Origin: Limnanthes douglasii subsp. nivea | Lineage: Eukaryota; Streptophyta; Magnoliopsida; Brassicales; Limnanthaceae | NCBI GenBank assembly: GCA_036936605.1 | Contig: JAUPFV010000002.1 | Coordinates: 201,399,273-201,463,272, forward strand | Direction: 5' to 3' | DNA length: 64,000 bases | Shown: positions 19,700-32,357 of the stretch, in pieces | How the letters are laid out: every line of letters begins with the position of its first letter | How positions within the stretch are numbered: the first letter of the stretch is position 1 | Notes under the pieces: generated by a model | What the model saw: only the letters and a program-made list of their open reading frames with translations | Told to the model about the DNA's origin: nothing | Database searches by the model: none | Position numbers and translations under genes: made by a program

Positions 19700-22600
19700 T
19701 TAGATATTTTTTATGTATCTTGTTTGTTGGAATGTAAGGGTTCTAAACGACCCCGTTTGTCAAAAACATATATGTGTCTTTGTGTCTTCAAAGAGTATTA
19801 AGATCATTTTCCTCTTTGAGACTAAAGTAAATATTGAAAATGTCGCTCTAATTATGAACTTAATGCTCACGTTGTAGCATGTTAAGACAAAGCACGACCA
19901 CCACCATTACGAAAAAATATGGATTGCTTGGAAGCCCAATTTATACAACATTACCACTAGTTCACCTTCCCCAAAATCATGAACTGCACCATTACCTGGA
20001 TTGCTGAAAACCAAATCTTTAGTATTTCTTCCGTCTATGGCATCAATGAGCCCGTTGACTGTCATCCCCTTTGGCATTACATCTCTCATTTTCCTCAGAC
20101 CAAATCTAATTTCCCTTGGATTGTGAGCGAAGAATTCAATGTTATATGTAATCCTTCGAACCTTTATGACAATGCGAACCGGTGGAATAGCTCCATTACC
20201 GCTTTCAATGATTGTTGCCACACCAATGGCCTTGACGACCTTAGATCTTTGGGTTTTAAATTTTCTTTGTCTAATAAGCAAGCCGATAACCTCATCTCTT
20301 CTAAGATCGATAGGGCACTCCACTTAGATGGTACTTTTCCCAACTCATTTTCCCATTTTGGTCTCGCTCAAGCTTCAGACCACACCCCAAATACCATATA
20401 TCTTACCACACCTTTCATCACCATCCATAAAGCTTTAAAATATTTTAACATGTGGTAATTTCACCATTGCTTCTCGAATCTGGTTTCGAGAAGCTGGAAT
20501 GCTAATTGTATGGGTGACCCCATAAATATTTTTTCCAGCTCGTCTGGTTACCATGTTGTCATCTTTAAATAAGCGAAAGTCTAACAATATCAGCAATCCG
20601 GTTGAGGAGGCTCAGGCTACCCTCGCTCAGGCTCAACTGAACCTGGTCATTAATCATACTTGCATCTCCTTATTACCATTGAGTGTGAAGCTTAAAAATC
20701 TTACATTTTCTTTAGTCGATATGAGGAATCTATCCTCAAGCAAAACTCTCACGAGACCTGACATTAACAGGGTGGATAAACTCAAAATTGTTTCACAATA
20801 GTATCACGGCCCGTAATAAAATTTCTACCTATTACTAACCCTGATGGTTCCACAAGCTATAACAATATAAAAGTTTCTTATAGTTTTCTCAATCATTTTT
20901 AGACCTCATCGGCTCCAACACCCGCGCTAGCTATCCCGATCTCGATCGAACTAAATCACTTATTAACACCAAGATCTCCCTCTCGGACAAGGCTAACATG
21001 ATTAAGTGTATATGAGATGAGGATATTAAAAAATCTCTTTTTATATTGAAAGTAACAAAACTCCCGGCCCCGACGGTTTTAGTGCTGACTTTCTCAAGAC
21101 ATGTTGGCCCACTGTTGAGCCATACCTTTGTAAACCCGCATTGGAATAAAACCCTCATATCGCTAATCCTTAAAATTGACTCCCCCTACTCGCCCTCAGA
21201 TTTTAGGCCCGTTGCATGTTACAATGTTATCTATTGGATTTGAGGATAAAGTTGCACCTTCCTTTGTTAATCGACTCCTCTCAATCTTCTTTTGTGCCTA
21301 GCCGTTCCATCTTTGAGAACATCATCCTTACTAAAGAACTTATGAATGACTACCATATTATTTATCTAGCCACGTTTACCGTAAAATGCCAAGGTGGGGC
21401 CTCAAGATCGACTTTATGAAGGCATTTGTTAGTGTTAGTTGGAGACTCGTTCTGGATGTTCTCTATACTATGGACTTCCCTACCAAAATGATTGGTTGGA
21501 TCCTCTAATGTATCACTTCCCTACCGAAATGATCGGTTGGAGCCTCCAATGTATCACTTCCCCATCTTACACTGTTAGCATTAATTGTGATAATACTAGA
21601 TCTTTCAATGGGAAGAGGGGCCTTTGTCAATGGGACCCTCTTTCGCCGTAATTGTTTATTATCCTTATGTACGTACTCTTTTACATCCTTCTAGAAAAAC
21701 ATCAGATGCTTTTATTCGGTTTTTACTAAAAATACCACTAGCTCTAGATCATCAAACTTTGGTTCATGGATATGACCTTTTGTCGTGCAAACCTTTCCTC
21801 GGTTAAATTTATCAAAGAAGTTTGAAATGAATTCTGCTTATTTATGGTCTCTCTCTTAATACAAACAAAAATCATATCTATCTTTGAGGAGTCTTTCACA
21901 TAATTCACTAGAACATCACCGAGATCCTTGGCTTTTGTGTGTGCTCCCTTCCCTTCAGATACCTCGGAGTCTCTTCAATCACGTTAAGGCTGTCGTACAA
22001 CGACTGCAGACTGCGCTTCTTCAAAACAACCAACCGCATCAATTTGTGGACTTCCAAACACCTCTCATATGTTGGGGTACTTCAGCTGTTAAAGTTCATT
22101 CTCTTTGCTAGCCAGGTCTATTGGTCATCAGTCTTCAACTTCGGTTAGGGTGTTAAACGAGCTCGAGCAATTTTGTTTTGAAAATTCCTCTGATATAGTT
22201 TGGAAATGAATATCATAGGCGCTAAAGTTTCCTGGAAGAAGCTCACATATCCTTTAGAGTAGGGAAGCCTTGACATTTTCAACCTAAAAGTTTGGAATCT
22301 AGCGGCCGTCATTAAGTTATTTTGGTTCATCATGACTAATAGTCAAACATCAATTTTAAATAGATAGATTCTATCTCAGAAGATAGTAGAAAAATATTTA
22401 TAGACCCTCCCACTAGGGTTTTCTATTAGCTGGCGGTGGTGGAAAATCCTCAAGCTTCACATTCTTGTTGCCAACCTCTACAGAGTTTCTATACTAAAAA
22501 AGATCACAATACCATTGTTAAAGAAAACTAAGAAAAACACTCTCATTGGGTTGCCTCTGAATCAATGTTTCATTTAAAATTAGTAGATAGACCTTATGAA

Positions 22601-22740
22601 TCTCTAGTTTGGATCTTGGAGAGAGATTGAGATCTGATCCTTGTCGACAATCCCTTTGAAGTATGGTTTAAGTCGGGGTCTGTTCTCCTCAAAGATCCCT
22701 CTTTTTATATGAGATGTCTTTATGTGACAATATACTACAA
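19700..22740 (+). pseudogene. LINE (L1-type) ORF2 remnant 1: endonuclease and RT
   Basis: Non-LTR retrotransposon ORF2. The apurinic-type endonuclease runs from about 19715 to 20460: LVCWNVRVLNDPV, LFETKVNIENV, FSISSVYGI, SDHTPNTIYL near 20375. RT motifs follow at 20900-22000: KSLINTKISLSDKANM, a PGPDGF-type motif near 21065, SPSDFRPVACYNV, SFVPSRSIFENI, KGLCQWDPLSP-like at 21620, a destroyed FADD box (FMDM) near 21770, and PFRYLGVSS near 21955. The thumb/C-terminal part reads WRWWKILKLHILVANLYRV near 22435. There are many frameshifts. It loses recognisability near 22740, before the zinc-finger end, next to a gypsy remnant. Confidence 0.8.
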
Positions 22741-22949
22741 TAATGATATTCTAAGATATGTGGAATTTGTGTATGTATAAGTAAAGTAATTTTTTGGTCA
22801 TCCGCTTGGATGGAAATTTAATTGTTCATGGATTATCTATAGAAGAATAGTAAAAGACGTGACCAAGTCATCGTTCCAACAATGCATCAATGAATCAAAA
22901 TGGTAAGTGACCATTATGAATTTTCATCATTCAATCGCATATAGTCAAT

Positions 22950-23345
22950 GCACACTATCCACCCTATGATATTTTGTTGGTATAAACTTGTTATTATGAT
23001 TCATGATCATTATTATTACTCATTTCTTGGGGACAACTCTTACTGGAATTACCTGATCGCGATCAACTCATATAGTCTGCCCAAAATTATGTTCTATGAG
23101 CTCAGTGGATCAACTACCATGATGAGAGTTCTTACTTTTTTTAGTAATACCATAACCATCAATTATAAAAAGTTTGGCCTCACCAAAACAACGAGAAGAT
23201 TTCCTTTCATAACTAACCAATTTCCAATTTGTAGGCTTTTACGGAGGTACTCCAATAATTGTATCATAGCTGTGCTTAAAAATAACATCAAACAAGCTTT
23301 CATTATCTATCATAATTTGTGAAACCATGACTCTATATATATTTA
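22950..23345 (-). pseudogene. Gypsy remnant J: protease region
   Basis: Minus-strand text near 23320-23160 aligns by eye with the protease of elements F and H: a degraded active-site strand (IMIDNESLFDVIFKHSYD), GVPPYKPTNWKLVSYERKSSRC against VPPYRPTQRTLVGYEGKSSQC, then CFGEAKL. The rest down to 22950 is not interpretable. It lies downstream of the gag remnant on the same strand, as expected for one element. Confidence 0.55.
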
Positions 23346-23889
23346 TATTTATTATCGACGCATCTTCATTAGAGGTAAAAAATCCTCTTAAATTATTGTC
23401 GTTAAATATCAAATCAGCGACCGGTTTCCTATAGTGATGGTGTCATGACTCATCAAGCAAATGAACCTCAAACTATTTATTGTGCCTTTTCTCAGAAGCT
23501 AGGCTTGTCCAATGGATTGTATTGCCACACAAAAAGAACATACAACCATTATCGTTTCACTTTGTCTTCTCTCTTTTTTAACCCTTATTCTTTCTCTATT
23601 TTAATACGTTTTTTGTTGTTTCTTTCTTCTCCCTTACATCTCAAAAATTGGACAAACTAGCCGTTTTTATCAATCTCTAAACTTTTTTTCTCAATTTCCA
23701 ACAATAATATGCCACGTGACCATGATCATTATTGTACACGTACAATTGGAGCTAGTATTATACTTTGAGGCTAGTATTTTGTTTTATCTTTTGTTATGTA
23801 GATAACAACCGCTATATTTTTTGTCAGATGATTAAATGTTTGAGTCATATTATCATAGTACGTGACTCTTGGTCTGCTTAATGAGACCC
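23346..23889. other. Gag-protease linker of remnant J (unreadable)
   Basis: AT-rich region between the gag and protease remains on the minus strand. No motif is legible. Small plus-strand ORFs here are taken as chance. Confidence 0.4.
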
Positions 23890-24445
23890 TTACAACCTCG
23901 TCAAAACTAACTTTTTCACTTTTTCTCTTGTTTGGTATTGATACATTTGATTCTTGAGGTTTTGGAAAAGAAAATAACCCATATTAATTCTTAGACTAAT
24001 AAAATCGTCTAACCTTTCCAAAATACTTCCCATAGTATTTACAAGAAATTTGACAGGGTCTTCATACAACTGCCGCGACAAACCATTCATCTCACGCACA
24101 AATCTCTTAACATAGTTCTTCAAATCTCAACATTTTCATGATGGAATCGCTCTTTTTGTGTGCATGATATTACCGATAATCAATTTGTGAATGCACTCCA
24201 AATGCCTTTGCAATCTTGAATTGTTCATGTTGGCAAGAAATTAAACCAATCAAATGCATTTCCTTTAAATGAAATAAAACATATCTACATAGTAGGCAAT
24301 CTTCTGCGTTGAATCACATCATCATGTTTCTGAGTTGCTCTAGATGATGCTCAGAATTCCCTGAGCCATCATAGGTATCCATTTGGTATATGTCAAATTT
24401 TTGAGTTAGTTTTCCCTTAATAATTTTCTTGTGAAACGGAGATTC
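23890..24445 (-). pseudogene. Gypsy remnant J: gag
   Basis: Minus-strand gag domain. From 24445 downward: FDIYQMDTYDGSGNSEHHL, EQLRNMMM, FNAEDCLLCRY, LKGNAFDWFNFLP, then at 24123-23890 NYVKRFVREMNGLSRQLYEDPVK. These correspond one to one with the gag of F and H (MEAYDGTG, EQFRNMMM, AMDWFSSLPKG, YVRRFVHAMN), but J is clearly more diverged. Stops and frameshifts are present. No LTR was identified for this remnant. Confidence 0.7.
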
Positions 24446-25616
24446 TCCAGTATACATACTTCCATTTTCTTTCGTCTTTCTTCATTTTACTCCATTTCTC
24501 TTTTCTTCTTATTTTTGTTTGAAACTATATTAGAATGATCCTCGTAATCAATATTTTATAAATTTATTTTATTCTGTTTTTTTATTATTACTCTCATTTA
24601 ATTTTGCAACATCTTCTTCTATTTCATACCTAAACCACCATATATGTGCACCTTGCTTTACTATATCCCTATTTGAGTCTTTGTTTTCTCTTATTTTCCG
24701 ACATAACATTTTCTATTAAAAATTATAGCGCCTTACTCAACTTCTCTATTCTAACTTTAGCTTACTAATATATTTCCAATTGTAATTATTTGGAACTAAC
24801 TTTTTCTTATTTTAATTCTTCAATTTATATTTCCACAACCTTAACACTATGAAAGTAGGCGCCAAACCTTGTTTAGAAATTATATCTCTTTGAATTGGTG
24901 AAAAATAATCGTTCACAAAAGCTGCCGCATCAACTGGACCATTTTGAACTTCATTAACCAAACAGTGTGCACCATATGCTAGTCCTATGGGTTGACTACA
25001 ATCTGCCACCGTGAGTGTTGGAGTACTCTATTCTTGACCAATTATTTTGCATACATCAGTTGACATGCATAAAACTTGATTTTTTTACTGAGTCAGTTAT
25101 GCCAACTGGAAAATTTGTCGTGATTCCTACAACAATAAACAGATTTTTTAAAATTAGACGTATTCTTGGTATCTCTTTTTGTATATACAATTTTTATCCC
25201 CGTTGGTAATGTTGAAGGTTGAATTTTTTGAAAATGATTTTTTGCACAAACAACGCCAAATTTGATAAGGGATTTACTTCTCAAATATGAAGCCAAGATG
25301 ATGAATAGTAATAAGAGAAATAAATTTACTCTGAATATAATTTTTTTTCTACTTCACTATGATCAATATCTAAATGGAGACTTTAGACTTATGTATATTG
25401 TTTACAAGATATAATTTTCCATTTACTAAGTTATGCGTGTCATAAAGGCTTAACAAATATTCTTGACAACCTATTAAATAATAAAGCATATTGAACCGTT
25501 TAGACCAACTTTATGTATGCTCGTGTAGTATCTTCTTATAACTTTTTCAGGACCTCTACTTCACCATATTTTACCAGTGTCTTAAAATTATTTATACCCT
25601 TCATCTTGCGTGATAT
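24446..25616. other. No recognisable gene; probable 5' part of remnant J
   Basis: AT-rich. Minus-strand open frames at 25009-24812 (GPVDAAAFVNDYF) and 25296-25093 are not recognised and may be gag N-terminal or leader sequence of remnant J. GGCGCCAAA at 24858-24866 resembles a minus-strand primer-binding site, but the adjoining LTR could not be supported. Confidence 0.35.
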
Positions 25617-25860
25617 GATCTTTGTTCCTCTCTATAGCCTTTTATCTCTTATTTCTTTGTGACATCGTCTTATACATTTTATGACTCTCATATCGTATAT
25701 ATTTCGCCTCATCTTCTAACTTCCTCTCATTAGATTTTACGATCTTTATTCCTCTTCATAGCCTTCATCGCATATTTATTTGTGATCCTAATATTATACC
25801 TCTTATAACCCTCATCTTGTATATGTTTGCCTCGTTTTCCACTTACATTTTCTTACCTAA
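25617..25860. repeat. Two-copy tandem duplication, ~124-bp period
   Basis: GATCTTTGTTCCTC at 25617 and GATCTTTATTCCTC at 25741 begin two diverged copies. Both contain ATAGCC, TTTGTGA, CATCTT-like and CTCAT-TTTCGCCTC-like segments in the same order. No coding content is evident. Confidence 0.6.
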
Positions 25861-25969
25861 ATTTTATTTTTTGTTATCCTTTGATTCATATTTACATCGT
25901 CATTATAAATAATATATTATATATAGGATATAACCTTATAAACAAAATAACTTCTAGCATTTAGGTCTA

Positions 25970-26900
25970 GGCTCCTCTCTCTCCAAAACTTGGAAGAAAC
26001 GTCTACGTCTCAACTATTTGGCTAGTAAACTGTACAGGGTGACGATCGGTAATGAAAGGACAACTCTTTCCCAAGTATAATCTGTCGCTTCTCTTTACTT
26101 TTATTATTTCCTATCACGGGAAAGATATCATCAATAGCTCAAGGCTTGGTAGGAAATTTAAGGTTTCAAACATTATCCTCTAGGGTCTTTGGAACTGCGT
26201 TCTCATATTAGGAATGCAAGTGCTAGAAATCAAAATAATCTACAATATAACAACAACCTCCTCGTATCCCTTCGTACCCCGACTATTATCTACAATTTTA
26301 TTCACTACTGGATTACTTATAGTGAAATCACTAAGTTCAATATCAAGGACTCATACAATGTCATTTGTATGCTCATCATTTGACGAGTTAATACGATATA
26401 AATATAATATTTCCTATCATTCCTTCACCATTTGACGTATTATCCGGGACGAGTTATCCACCTGTAACAAGATTCTTGGTTGGGGATTAATTTCCCTCCA
26501 TATTGTATTTTATGCAACTATTAATCATATCATTTATGATTGTAGCTCCACTCAAAGTATCTGGATTACGCAAATCCCTAGATTGACATCTTTATAAGTA
26601 ACAATAATAACTGCTTTCTTGGATATTTGTTATGCGTCAAATTGGTACTCCTCTAGTTTATGCCATCTTTAAAGCCTTTATTTCTTAATGCTTTATTTCC
26701 ATATATGGCGCGAGCAAAATGCTATCATATTTACCTCCCTTCTCGCTATGGCCTCTACCATATTGCATCATATGTTTCTTTACATTTGGTTCAAGGTCTT
26801 TGGTACCAAAATTGGTTTTTGTTGCTTTATTCATACTGTTTATTCATTCCTTACTGTTTTCACATTTTTTTGTATTAGGTTGATCGAGTTTAAAGTTAAT
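25970..26900 (+). pseudogene. LINE remnant 2: C-terminal region
   Basis: Plus-strand remains of a LINE ORF2 C-terminus. Near 26020 it reads LYRVTIGNERTTL, the post-RT segment that in plant LINEs precedes the zinc-finger domain. At 26690-26790 it reads FHIWREQNAIIF, the conserved tail motif (YHIWRERNARIF-like). LINE remnant 1 also contains LYRV at its end (22480), so the two overlap rather than continue each other and are probably separate copies. Heavily mutated; no poly(A) tail was identified. Confidence 0.6.
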
Positions 26901-27640
26901 TTTAAATTATAAAAATATTTGTTTTGGGCTATCATACCGCTCTTCAAAATACACTCTATATATTTGTACGAACTATTTAATTTAATTTTATATTTTTTTA
27001 AATAAAAATAAATGCTTAGCTATCATAGTAAAAAATGACGTTGACTTTCGTTTTGACTCACCAAAATTTGCAACCGACAGTTAGAATAAAACAAATCCTA
27101 GGCACTCAGTCTGCTTTGAAGTGTATATAAAAAATTATACGTAAAAAATAATATTCATAGATTTAAATAAGTTTGCTCTTAATGATTGTTAATGATATTA
27201 TATCTTTATCCGAGTGAAGGAAACTAATTAGATTTTTTTTAATTTAAAGGGATATTATAAATGGATCGAAAGGCCTGAAATACACATGACTTCAAGTACA
27301 TCTTGGGTCAAAGTCCCAAGTCATAAAGATGACAACCAAAAATCAATTGCCAACCGACTTAGACAAAAGCCCTGGAAACACAAAATAGGCTTCTCGACTA
27401 GAGGTAAACAAAACATTTGGGTTATTCCAACCAAATTAATTAGATCGAAGTTCAAAACCGCAAGATATAATAAAATCTTCAAATCCCTAAGAAGACACCT
27501 AGAGTTTGGAAAGAAATTCAGATTTCCACAGAGGACGGTAAGCAAGATTAGCTGCTTCAAAGATTACGAAACCTAAATCTAGCATCAATTCAAGCAATTA
27601 ATCATCAACTACTGCTTCAAGGATTACAACCAAGAAAAGA
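26901..27640. other. No recognised gene; one unassigned ORF
   Basis: AT-rich. A 96-codon plus-strand frame at 27286-27576 is basic and matches no family I recognise. GGATTACAACC/GATTACGAAACC-type segments recur near 27560-27630. Nothing else is supported. Confidence 0.4.
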
Positions 27641-27649
27641 ATCCCAACA

Positions 27650-27972
27650 ACCCGAAAAATTAGAGAGAACGGACTTTAGGATTGATGAAATGCACCCATA
27701 GAGTACGTTTTCTTGAACAACTTCATTCTATCGATTAATTTCATAAAAATATAGGCTCAATGAGATAGGTATGGAAATGGGATGAGTGCCTAAAAAATGC
27801 AGAGGTTTGAGCTCTCAGAATGGAATTCTAGAAATAACCATCCATCTCTAGAACTATGAGGTTTCTCAATTTTTTTTACAGGTAATGACCGAGAGGATGC
27901 AATCCTAAGATAATGATATTTTGAGCCTTCGACGCATACCCTTTTATAATCTTCTGTCAAATAGAAATCCAT
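27650..27972 (-). pseudogene. Possible F-box/DUF295 (KIB-like) fragment
   Basis: Minus-strand open frame of 60 codons (MDFYLTEDYKRVCVEGSKYH, then YLRIASSRSLPVKKIE, SSRDGWLFLEFHSE). The order SKYHYLR ... GWLFLE resembles the start of the DUF295 beta-propeller of plant F-box/KIB proteins, where a similar block precedes SHGWL and a 'LNPF' strand; IPFPYL follows here out of frame. It is truncated on both sides, with LINE remnant 3 upstream on the same strand. The family call is by memory of the pattern and needs a profile search. Confidence 0.35.
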
Positions 27973-28289
27973 TTTAAGAGCAACCAGAGGAGATCAAAAA
28001 TCAGTAACCAAAACCTTTAGTAGGTGACGATGCAAAAACCACCTTCAGAGATGCTAAATTGAGCAAGGTACCAAGTTTTTCTACTTTATGCAATTAAGCA
28101 TATAGTCAGGCTATTCCTACTATAATGTTATAGACATTAACAAATATAATCGTATGAATTTGTTTTAAGTTTAACATCAACCAAATTGATAAATGGATAT
28201 AAAGCATCAGGTACTTGATAAGAGAAGATATAAACAGTCAGATACATAGAATTTACCCTAAACTAGTGTTTTCAACCAAGGTTATAGTG

Positions 28290-29639
28290 TGAAGTTGAGG
28301 AGGGGCTTGATACTGGTTGAATTTGGCCTTCATCTTACATTTCGAAGTTGACTTTTCAAGCAAATCCTTGGCTTGGTTTTGGACTCTTGAAATGATTCTA
28401 AGGATCATTCCGAAGAGATGAGATCTTTATAACATATCAGAATCGGGATTAAAAAGGTAGGGTAATTTCCATTAGCTAACATGTTAAACATAACCTGAGA
28501 GTCAATCCCTAAATCAACTTTAGTCCACCGTTCTTTGTTGCAGATAGTAAGACCGTCAATGAGATCTCTCACTTAAGGTACCAAGGGTGATAGCTTCCCG
28601 TAAATGATTCTATAACCTTCGATGATGTCACCATTCTCATTATCAATAATAATAGCTCTGCTAACATCACTGTTCCTTACACTGGATCCATCAAAGTTTA
28701 ATTTGAGTCTACCAAAGCAAGGATCTTTCCATTGTAAGTATCTAATCTTGTTTTTCTTGATAAAATTAATGCATCCAAGCTGCTTTCCAACTGCATTCTC
28801 CTTTTCTCAGGGTTTGATGCTTAAAATGTTAGAGTATTCTAGACTAACTAGTATGTGATTTATGTAGTTTATCCCAGAAGAGCTAGAGAGTTGAGTCTCT
28901 TAAAACTTGGCTTTGTTCTCGTTGAGGAATTAGCGTAGAAAAAATATATCTTATGTTTACCTTTCTGTTAGAAGACTATAGACAATTCCTAGTAACATGA
29001 GCGATAGTCGTGTAGTTGTAGACTTTGACGTTAAATAAATCAGCGTAGTAAGACCATATTGACCAGGAAAACCAACAAGAAACAAAAAGATGATTAGTAG
29101 TTTCACATTAGTAATAAAACTAGCACTTTGATACTATATTAAAATGCCGTTTGAAGTATAGAGTCAGCATGGATGTAAAAGGATCTGCCAAAAATTTGAG
29201 AACATTGAAAGAGGGAAGTTTTTTAGGGAAGTTCTATTTTTTTTGCTCAAGACATTGATCTTGAAATTTTGGAGAGCATAAAGCTGTCGTAGTTGTTTTG
29301 TTCTCATCTTCTACCTACCTGATAATTAAAGTAGTCTTATTCTTTTGATTTGATTTCAGCAAGCTAGCACATAATGATCTTCCAATTTTGTAGTAGACAT
29401 CCATTTTGCAAGCTTGATGATTTCCTTTCACTCATGAGTTTTTCCAGATGAATTGAATCTTGATTTGAAACTGAGTATCAAATCTAAAAAAATAAGGTAA
29501 GAATCTCTCTTGTATTATTAATTTGATGTTGTTGGGTGAGAGATAATTGATGTACTCTTGGTGATTATGCTGTATTGTTAGTCTTCAAATCTTAAGTATC
29601 CCAATTCAAAGAATAATGGCCATAAAAGAGTTATGGACT
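28290..29639 (-). pseudogene. LINE remnant 3b: zinc finger and RNase H
   Basis: Minus-strand C-terminal part of a plant LINE. At about 29130-28960 the reverse-transcriptase zinc-binding region is legible (FVSCWFSWSIWSYYADLFNV). After it, 28800-28480 carries an RNase H-like domain: WKDPCFGRLKLNFDGSSVRN with the first Asp, RAIIIDNENGDIIEG, DLIDGLTIC, and VDLGIDSQVMFNML with a later Asp. The glutamate usually found before ALxxGL is not seen. Stops interrupt it. The part from 29200 to 29639 is poorly conserved. Confidence 0.65.
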
Positions 29640-30060
29640 TGATGGTTTGCTAGGTCATGTTTCACCTTACATTTGAAGGTCCATGTACCTAGCCAATCAA
29701 CAACTTGATTATTGTTTTTATATGTGTGCTTAATGGTCATTAATGAGTATATCAATTTCCTTAAACAATCTATTATAGAATTTAAGTACTAAGGAGCAGT
29801 ACCATTGGTAAGCATCGGAATCAATAGGTATGAATCTGTTTTAATATAAAAAAAATCCAGCCCCTTTAATTAGATATTATAAGTCCATCCATCCATGCCT
29901 TAAATTCAACAACTATTACGGATTTTATACTATAAAGCCTACCATATATGGCAGTGAATTCTCTATTGTTATCTCTAATTAGATCACCCTCACACGACTT
30001 CATATTTAAAAGACAAAAACCATCAGCGGATCAGGTGTTGTGCCCAATATCATCAAGGAA
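29640..30060 (-). pseudogene. LINE remnant 3a: separate RNase H domain
   Basis: A second RNase H-like segment on the minus strand, upstream of 3b: GDLIRDNNREFTAIYGRLY, VVEFKAWMDGLI with the catalytic-type glutamate, IKTDSYLL with an Asp, and YKNNNQVVDWLG. It parallels the domain at 28800-28290, so two LINE tails lie in the same orientation. Frameshifts are present. Confidence 0.55.
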
Positions 30061-31086
30061 ATGCCTATGTTTCTGGAAGACCAAAGATATCCTACAAAAT
30101 AGTTGTCTGAAGCTCATGAAGGGTCCCTAGATTATATGGTCAAAGCTTCAAGCAATGCCAAGGATAACCATGAAAATAGCCAATAGCGGCCAACTAGTCA
30201 TAATCTAAAAATTGTGAATAATACTTGAATCTCTACTTAACTTCCAGAGTAATAGGATTTCAAAAATCTTAAGGCGTCATAAAATTATGGCTCGTACGAT
30301 GAAGCAATTGACTTACATGATACGCAGAACTCAACAAAAAACGTAAGTTGATATAATATAGAAAAAGTAGAAAAATAAGACAATAAAGATGAAGAGCATG
30401 TAATTAACAGAAAATAAGTACAAACAGAGTAAGAATAACAAAATAAGAGGAATCCAAATGATAAAAAGAATGTAAAAGAGAATATGATGAGTAGATGTAA
30501 AATAGACAGGTGTTAAAGACAAAGTATAAAACAGGGGTGCATTAAGGCATTGAGAGAGATAGGTAGCATATACCAAAAGACATCAGAACAAACAACATAT
30601 ACATGCAAAAAGAGTCACTCATTGCAATTGTCAATCGTAGGGATTCCAACGTAGTTCCTCCTCATCGACCTCTGGTATGGGAAAATATGACTCTAAAGAC
30701 TTAGAATTGCTTAGTTTCCCACAATAACGAGCATATTTTTCATGACTATCCTAAGAAACATCCAAAAATTACTAAGGCGGAAATTGATAAGTTGTAATTT
30801 TACTCAGCCTAATTGGATAGCTCCCGAACATAGTTAATTAAAGCTGTAAAAATTATAAAAGATAAGATTGAGAGGCGAGGGGATAACATAGTTGAAATGA
30901 TAATAAGTGCTGTCATATACTCTTAGTTGAAATGATAATTATAAGGTACTCAAGTTTTTTTCAACCTTTATAAGAAATTATTTTTGTTTTACTAGTTGAT
31001 AATTTGAATACAAATCAATAGTCGTTTTTAACTTTCTAGAGAGAGAAAGCATCTTACTTAAGTTTTCAAATGACTTTCTCTCTTCT
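30061..31086. other. No recognisable gene; flank of element C aORF
   Basis: AT-rich. The last ~60 bp (TTTCAAATGACTTTCTCTC, then TTCTCTTTC) continue across the insertion of element H into the leader of element C's aORF at 41333, and resemble the leader of element B's aORF (CTTTCTCTCTC). The 3' LTR expected for element C was not identified here. A minus-strand phrase IPEVDEEELRWNPYD near 30660 is not recognised. Confidence 0.45.
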
Positions 31087-31091
31087 CTTTC

Positions 31092-31910
31092 TGATAAGGG
31101 AGGATTCCCCAGGACACGAGCAAGGAGCACTAGGAGTTGGGATTATGATGAGCAGAGAAGAAGAGAACGAGCTTTATGGCTTGGATGCGCTCGAGATCAC
31201 GTCAACATTAACAATATATAACACGAAAGAGATTGATAACAGGATTGGTAGATAATGGGGATGATCTCAAAGAGATACTGAGCTCGTCATTGAAACGAGC
31301 TCAACGGTGCACAGAGCATGATAATGGAAGCAAACTCAAGAGCAGGCATGGTGTTGCTGAACTCAAGATCATGATGAGCTCGGTGATGTAAAAGAAGAGT
31401 TGATCGACTGAATTCAAGCTCAAGATGAGCTCGATAACGACATAGTAGAGTTGATTGACTAGAACAAGGAAGGTGGTAAAAGGAAAGGACTTGAGTGTGT
31501 CATAAGTTAGCTCGAACTCAGCACAACAGATCAAACTGGGTTCCGAGCTCGACTTTGAGCTCAGCAAATTAGGTCAACTCCGGTGTTCCTAAAAAGAAGA
31601 GTTCAACTCAGATTAAAGTGTAGATTGCACTCAGAGATTTTATTTGTAATGTTAACACACGATTAAACCCACGGGTTTAGGACGTGTTACTTATTCCACG
31701 ATTATAGGGATAAAAGTGGTAACAGTTGTTAGTTCCAAAATTATAGGGATAATGGTTAAAGTGGGTTAGTGGTTCTTTTGGCGTAACCAAATATAACTAC
31801 CCACTCGTCTGTATATTATAAATAGGGAAAACCTATTGATGAATAAAGTGATCTCTTTCTTGACTAAAACATAGTTGACTACTTTGACAGAACTTGTTAT
31901 TTCCTTAACA
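31092..31910 (+). repeat. Left LTR of the H locus (819 bp), solo-like
   Basis: Starts TGATAAGGGAGG and ends TTCCTTAACA. It is flanked by CTTTC at 31087-31091 and by CTTTC again at 31911-31915. A TATA box (TATTATAAATAGGG) lies near 31815. It is directly followed not by a primer-binding site but by the leader of element C's aORF. It is longer than the right LTR because the latter lacks about 150 bp in U3. Related to the LTR of element F. Confidence 0.85.
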
Positions 31911-32357
31911 CTTTCAACTTTGTTAGGTGTTTGATTTGATCTAGCGCTTTTTAAGGGTTTGTATGTTCACAGCCAGGAATGCCCTTACTAAAGGAGGTTG
32001 GCTTAATTTATATGAGTTAGAAGAAGAAAAAAAGAAAGCTAGGGTTGTTGTCGGGTTACCTGCTTCTTCAGGTTGATTAGTTGTTACTCAATCTATAGAT
32101 TAGAGCAGAGTTTTTCCATATGATTGACATCGCATTTCTTCTGAAACCTAGCTCAACAGTGCAATCATATACATGTCCTAGTCATTCTCCTCAATCAGTT
32201 AAGTTATCCTAACATAGAGATGTCACTAATTGGAAGACTCATTCAACCTTCATAGCCATGGGTACAGATGTTGGTGAAAACACCCCACGTCGAGTCACGA
32301 GGCTTTCTAATACAAAAGACAAGTATTCCACATTGGACAAATCAACTAAAAATCCAA
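31911..32357 (+). repeat. Duplicated 5' segment of element C aORF (left copy)
   Basis: This 447-bp segment matches 41328-41769. It includes the short conserved frame MFTARNALTKGGWLNLYE (ATG at 31963) and the second start MGTDVGENTPRRVTR (ATG at 32258). Similarity ends precisely after AAAAATCCAA at 32357, where gag of element H begins in place of the rest of the aORF. The two copies differ by several substitutions and small indels, so the duplication is not recent. Confidence 0.85.

Noticed and set aside
19907..20323. 138-codon minus-strand ORF
   Set aside because: Complement of the LINE endonuclease domain on the plus strand. No independent signature.
24858..24866. Primer-binding site (GGCGCCAAA) for gypsy remnant J
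   Set aside because: Only about 12 bases match, the distance to the gag domain is too short compared with element F, and no TATA or LTR boundary supports it.
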